Of a stretch of DNA of 64,000 nt, positions 61,239-64,000 are shown in pieces. The notes under the pieces were generated by a model. It was not told where the DNA came from, searched no databases, and worked only from the letters and a program-made list of their open reading frames with translations. Position 1 is the first letter of the stretch, and each line of letters starts with the position of its first letter. The DNA lies in NCBI GenBank assembly GCA_038146865.1, contig JAYQSL010000001.1, positions 1 to 64,000 of the forward strand, in the 5' to 3' direction. Both the position numbers and the translations under genes were made by a program. Source of the stretch: GCA-2709075 sp038146865 (GTDB taxonomy: Bacteria > Pseudomonadota > Alphaproteobacteria > MPNO01 > UBA2964).

Positions 61239-61633
61239 TGCGCACCGCTAAAAACACAAAACGGCCATTATCGCTTATAATTCAGTCAAGTGAATTTAGT
61301 CGTATTCACTATGGATTGATTATGGCCGCAGCGGCCACCGCCACGGATCGACCTATCACTCTGTTCTTTACCATGGGTGCGGTACGCGCATTAACTCCGC
61401 TTTGGGGAAAGGAAGAAGATATCTCGGTTGCGAAAAAGGGACTAGCAACATTCGGTGAACTTATGGCAGCAATTATCGAAATCGGGGCGGATTTCAAAGT
61501 TTGCGAGACTAGCCTTACATCAGAGGGTTTGACGCTAAATGACTTAAGAGCAGATATTGAGCTCAGGATTGCAGGGGTTGTCACTATTTTAGCTGAAGCA
61601 GATAAAGAAGGCTCTCACCTAGTTTTTATCTAA
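61238..61633 (+). CDS. DsrE-family protein
   Basis: 131 residues; ATG overlaps the preceding stop (TAATG). DsrE-like fold: 'SLIIQSSEFSRIHYGLIMAAAATATDRPITLFFTMGAVRAL' and 'LMAAIIEIGADFKVCETSL' with one Cys near residue 88. DsrE/DsrF/TusD-type proteins carry sulfur or are regulatory. The coupling to the MoeB/ThiF gene suggests a sulfur-relay function, but the exact partner is unknown. Confidence 0.85.
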   Translation: MRTAKNTKRPLSLIIQSSEFSRIHYGLIMAAAATATDRPITLFFTMGAVRALTPLWGKEEDISVAKKGLATFGELMAAIIEIGADFKVCETSLTSEGLTLNDLRADIELRIAGVVTILAEADKEGSHLVFI

Positions 61634-61674
61634 TCGATAAAAATAAAGGTGATCATTAAAGACAACTGAAGACA

Positions 61675-62658
61675 CTAAAAATCTTTTCCATTGCGGAGAC
61701 CATCAGGCAGAGGTTGACCTTTCGCGAAGGCTATAATGTTCTCAATAACTCTTCTGCCCATGGCATTCCGCGCTTCATGCGTGGCTGATCCTAGATGCGG
61801 CAAAGTTAATACATTATCAAGCTGAAGAAGTTTAGAGTGTATTTTTGGTTCATTTTCATAGACATCCAGTCCAGCCCCAGCCAACTTTCCCGCCTCAATC
61901 AAATCTGCCAGCGCCTCCTCATCAATGATCCCTCCTCTCGCAGTGTTTACTACTACGACATGAGGCCTTAATCGACTCAGACGCTCCAAGTTTAGAAGGT
62001 TTTTAGTCTCGTTCGAGAGTGGACAATGGACGGTTAGGAAATCTATTTCACCTAGCATATCATCGAGGCTCGACCACCACTCCGCATTAAGCTTTTCCTC
62101 GATTGAACGCTCCAAGCGATTGCGATTGTGATAATGCACTTTTACACCAAAGCCTGCGGCTCGTCGGGCCACCGCCTGGCCAATACGACCCATTCCAATT
62201 ATCCCGAGATTTTTTCCGTAAAAACTGGTCCCAAGCATAAAAGTGGGCTCCCACCCTGACCATCGACCCATGCGCGTCACTCTTTCCCCCTCTATTAGTC
62301 GCCTCGGCAACGACAATAAAAAAGCGAATGCTAAATCGGCAGTATCCTCGGTAAGAACCCCAGGTGTATTTGAAATTGCGATGCCGCGCTTTTCTGCTGC
62401 AGCACAGTCGATATGATCAACACCAGCACCAAAATTTGCGATTAGCCTCACTGAGGTGGGCAGTTTAACAATCACAGAATAATCCAAATCATCTGTGATT
62501 GTGGGTACTAAAACGTCTGCACCTTCGGAGTGTTTTAAGATTTCTTTTGTCGATAAAGGTGTTTTCGATCGGTTAAACCGGGTTTGAAAAAGCTGTTCCA
62601 GCTCCGCCTCGACTTTTGACGGCAAACTTTGCGTAACCGCAACAATTGGTTTTCTCAT
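61675..62658 (-). CDS. D-2-hydroxyacid dehydrogenase
   Basis: 327 residues. The NAD-binding Rossmann 'NLGIIGMGRIGQAVARRAAGFG', the catalytic Arg in 'VNTARGGIIDEEAL', Glu in 'YENEPK' and His in 'LTLPHLGSATHEA' are all present. Resembles glyoxylate/hydroxypyruvate reductases (GyaR/GhrB type). Cytoplasmic. It converges on the DsrE gene with about 40 bases between. Substrate is likely glyoxylate or a related 2-oxo acid, from family only. Confidence 0.9.
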   Translation of the reverse strand: MRKPIVAVTQSLPSKVEAELEQLFQTRFNRSKTPLSTKEILKHSEGADVLVPTITDDLDYSVIVKLPTSVRLIANFGAGVDHIDCAAAEKRGIAISNTPGVLTEDTADLAFAFLLSLPRRLIEGERVTRMGRWSGWEPTFMLGTSFYGKNLGIIGMGRIGQAVARRAAGFGVKVHYHNRNRLERSIEEKLNAEWWSSLDDMLGEIDFLTVHCPLSNETKNLLNLERLSRLRPHVVVVNTARGGIIDEEALADLIEAGKLAGAGLDVYENEPKIHSKLLQLDNVLTLPHLGSATHEARNAMGRRVIENIIAFAKGQPLPDGLRNGKDF

Positions 62659-62780
62659 TGAAGATCTCTAATACATTTGCCAAGTGGAGGGATATATTTG
62701 TAGTCTGGGCTGATCAACCATTGTCCTGAGCAAAACTCAGGCAAATTCAATACTACTATTTATGAACCCACCCTATCAGA

Positions 62781-63305
62781 ATGACCGCGAAATCCAAGCT
62801 ACAACAAAACATCTTTGCGACGGCCATAATCATCGTTTTAATTTTCATCTTTGGAGCACAGACGGCTTGCCTTGGGCAAAGCATAGGGAAAGTTACTGGC
62901 CTAAAACTACCTCGGTTTGTATCCTTAAAGGCCGACAAAGCACACCTTAGAACCGGACCTGGGCGTCGTTTTCCCATAGAGTGGGTTCTGATCTATCAAA
63001 ATATGCCCCTGGAAGTCGTGGATGAATATACTAACTGGCGGAAAATCAGGGACTGGGAAGGTTCAGTAGGCTGGTTGCATAGGCGACTTATATCTGGAAA
63101 ACGCTGGATAATTGTCAAAGAACCGACCATTCTATATGACGATCCAACACCAGGGTCTCCACCCCTAGCCAAATTAACAAGGAAGGTAATAGGAACTTTA
63201 GAAAAATGCTCAGGTGGCTGGTGCAAAGGAGTTTTTTCTGGAGTTACCGGCTGGGTTAGCCAGCAAAAAATCTGGGGGGTGCATAAAGGCCCTTCCCTTT
63301 ATTGA
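62781..63305 (+). CDS. Exported bacterial SH3-domain protein
   Basis: 174 residues; N-terminal signal/anchor (about 10-32, ending 'CLGQS'). Two SH3-like modules: 'RFVSLKADKAHLRTGPGRRFPIEWVLIYQNMPLEVVDEYTNWRKIRDWEGSVGWLHRRLIS' and a second ending 'CSGGWCKGVFSGVTGWVSQQKIWGV'. The first contains the SH3b pattern 'NLRxGPG' as 'HLRTGPG'. Such domains often bind cell-wall or periplasmic targets. Divergent from the hydroxyacid dehydrogenase gene. Confidence 0.87.
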   Translation: MTAKSKLQQNIFATAIIIVLIFIFGAQTACLGQSIGKVTGLKLPRFVSLKADKAHLRTGPGRRFPIEWVLIYQNMPLEVVDEYTNWRKIRDWEGSVGWLHRRLISGKRWIIVKEPTILYDDPTPGSPPLAKLTRKVIGTLEKCSGGWCKGVFSGVTGWVSQQKIWGVHKGPSLY

Positions 63306-63420
63306 ATTCGAGTCAATTTCGCGAACGGGGCAAACCCCTTTATTCCCCTGCATAAAGTTAAATTGATGAATAAAGCCATCAGAATTCTGTCTAATCGAGA
63401 TGCTATTCTTATAGGTCGGA

Positions 63421-63999
63421 CTAGTTAAAGTCCTTGGAAAGCGCCGCGATGGTTGTCGCTGAAAGGCCCGCCATATGGCGATAATTCGGATGCTCAATGG
63501 ATATTCTGACATCTGAGTTAGATGCTGCAAATAAATCAATTTGAGCGTCTGTAAAAGAAAAATGGACAAACTGCACTGAAGAGGCCTTCCCTTGCGCATT
63601 TGTTCTATCAACATCTTCCTCGGCAACCCCGCGGATTTTCTCCCCGTTAACATGGAAAGTAAGAGTTTCTTCGATGCCCCCCAGCCCTGCTAGTACCTTT
63701 TGGCGCCGGTTCGGGTCCGGTATTTCTATCATCATCGTAGCAACCAATTCCTTACCCTTTGGAACTAGAGGATTATAGGCGGCTAACTCATCCGGAATTT
63801 GCTCTTCTCCCCCTTTTTCAATATGCAACATTTCCTGGATCTGAAACCACATTGTGTCCCAACTTTCAAAATAAAAAGTGGCATCAGGACCAACCGCAAC
63901 ACGGCGCTCAGCCTTTAGCGCCGAAATGCGTTTAGCATGTTGCTTACGCTCTGTTGAATATGTCTCCCTGGACAGAATATCATCACGGGTAATCTCAGC
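63421..63999 (-). CDS. DUF3501 family protein, 5' end outside window
   Basis: 193 codons are visible, continuing past the right edge, so the start is missing. DUF3501 signatures: 'ITRDDIL' and 'ALKAERRVAVGPDATFYFESWDTMW' near the N-terminal side, then 'QIQEMLHIEKGGEEQIPDELAAYNPLVPKGKELVATMMIEI', 'RTNAQGKASSVQFVHFSFTDAQI' and the end 'HPNYRHMAGLSATTIAALSKDF'. The family is of unknown function and often neighbours rubrerythrin or iron-sulfur electron-transfer genes. Convergent with the SH3-domain gene. Confidence 0.9.
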   Translation of the reverse strand, partial: AEITRDDILSRETYSTERKQHAKRISALKAERRVAVGPDATFYFESWDTMWFQIQEMLHIEKGGEEQIPDELAAYNPLVPKGKELVATMMIEIPDPNRRQKVLAGLGGIEETLTFHVNGEKIRGVAEEDVDRTNAQGKASSVQFVHFSFTDAQIDLFAASNSDVRISIEHPNYRHMAGLSATTIAALSKDFN

Positions 64000-64000
64000 T

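Noticed and set aside
1..64000. CRISPR arrays, rRNA and complete tRNA genes
   Set aside because: No regularly spaced direct repeats, no rRNA segments and no complete cloverleaf were seen; only a tRNA-Arg 3' half at 2147-2195.

Overview
The window reads as a chromosomal stretch from an uncultivated, probably marine or aquatic alphaproteobacterium. The main evidence is the clustered order rpsT / dnaA-dnaN-recF-gyrB, the mutM / ubiE-ubiB-coaBC-dut block, a RegB/RegA (ActS/ActR) pair, MmcB, the long two-domain alphaproteobacterial form of dCTP deaminase, and DUF3501. The bulk is moderately AT-rich. One sharply GC-richer block at about 5.52-7.13 kb and a small one near 2.4-2.6 kb stand out. No rRNA, CRISPR array or intact tRNA gene was seen.

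Layout. 0-4.6 kb is a rearranged integration site: a tyrosine recombinase gene, an inverted copy of its 5' end next to the 3' half of tRNA-Arg(CCG), two inverted copies of a cold-shock gene each followed by a small basic ORF, a bioB remnant and a secreted Cys/Trp-repeat protein. 4.6-13 kb holds two exported dienelactone-hydrolase-like proteins, YajQ with a lost stop codon, a Rieske oxygenase, an amidase, a DUF411 protein and PobA (4-hydroxybenzoate 3-hydroxylase). 13-17 kb is a tight five-gene operon (DUF350, DUF1190 lipoprotein, glutathionylspermidine-synthase-like ATP-grasp ligase, SpeD-like protein, DUF3326). Upstream of it lies a convincing unannotated small RNA candidate with two CCUCCC motifs and a strong terminator. 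17.7-25.6 kb has an MFS transporter, then a periplasmic redox group (cytochrome c556, diheme cytochrome c, Tat-exported multicopper oxidase, YHYH-domain protein), a two-domain VOC protein and a DUF4396 membrane protein. 25.7-33.6 kb is a catabolic accessory region: an atypical SDR, a two-subunit ThDP decarboxylase resembling sulfopyruvate/phosphonopyruvate decarboxylases, a VOC protein, a TauD-type dioxygenase, an EamA transporter, a class II aldolase, a THI5/SsuA-like binding protein without signal peptide, a GST and a crotonase lacking both hydratase glutamates.

From about 33.7 kb the content is mostly core: a TPR-methyltransferase, MmcB with a possible LexA box, HldE, Dcd, an HprK-like protein with an eroded P-loop, RegA/RegB, an ABC exporter, SCO1, a YcgN-family protein, an EamA exporter, a class A penicillin-binding protein, gyrB-recF-dnaN-dnaA, rpsT, an enoyl-CoA hydratase, mutM, ubiE, ubiB, coaBC, dut, a ThiF/MoeB-DsrE pair, a D-2-hydroxyacid dehydrogenase, an SH3-domain protein and the start-truncated DUF3501 gene at the right edge.

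Three core genes carry anomalies that are either real decay or sequence errors: a one-base frameshift in the PBP1A gene removing the KTG motif, a one-base frameshift in ubiB, and a sense codon (TCG) where yajQ should stop. recF has no ATG/GTG/TTG at its expected start and appears to begin at ATA. The most promising under-described items are the SpeD-like/ATP-grasp/DUF350/DUF1190/DUF3326 operon and the anti-Shine-Dalgarno small RNA next to it.
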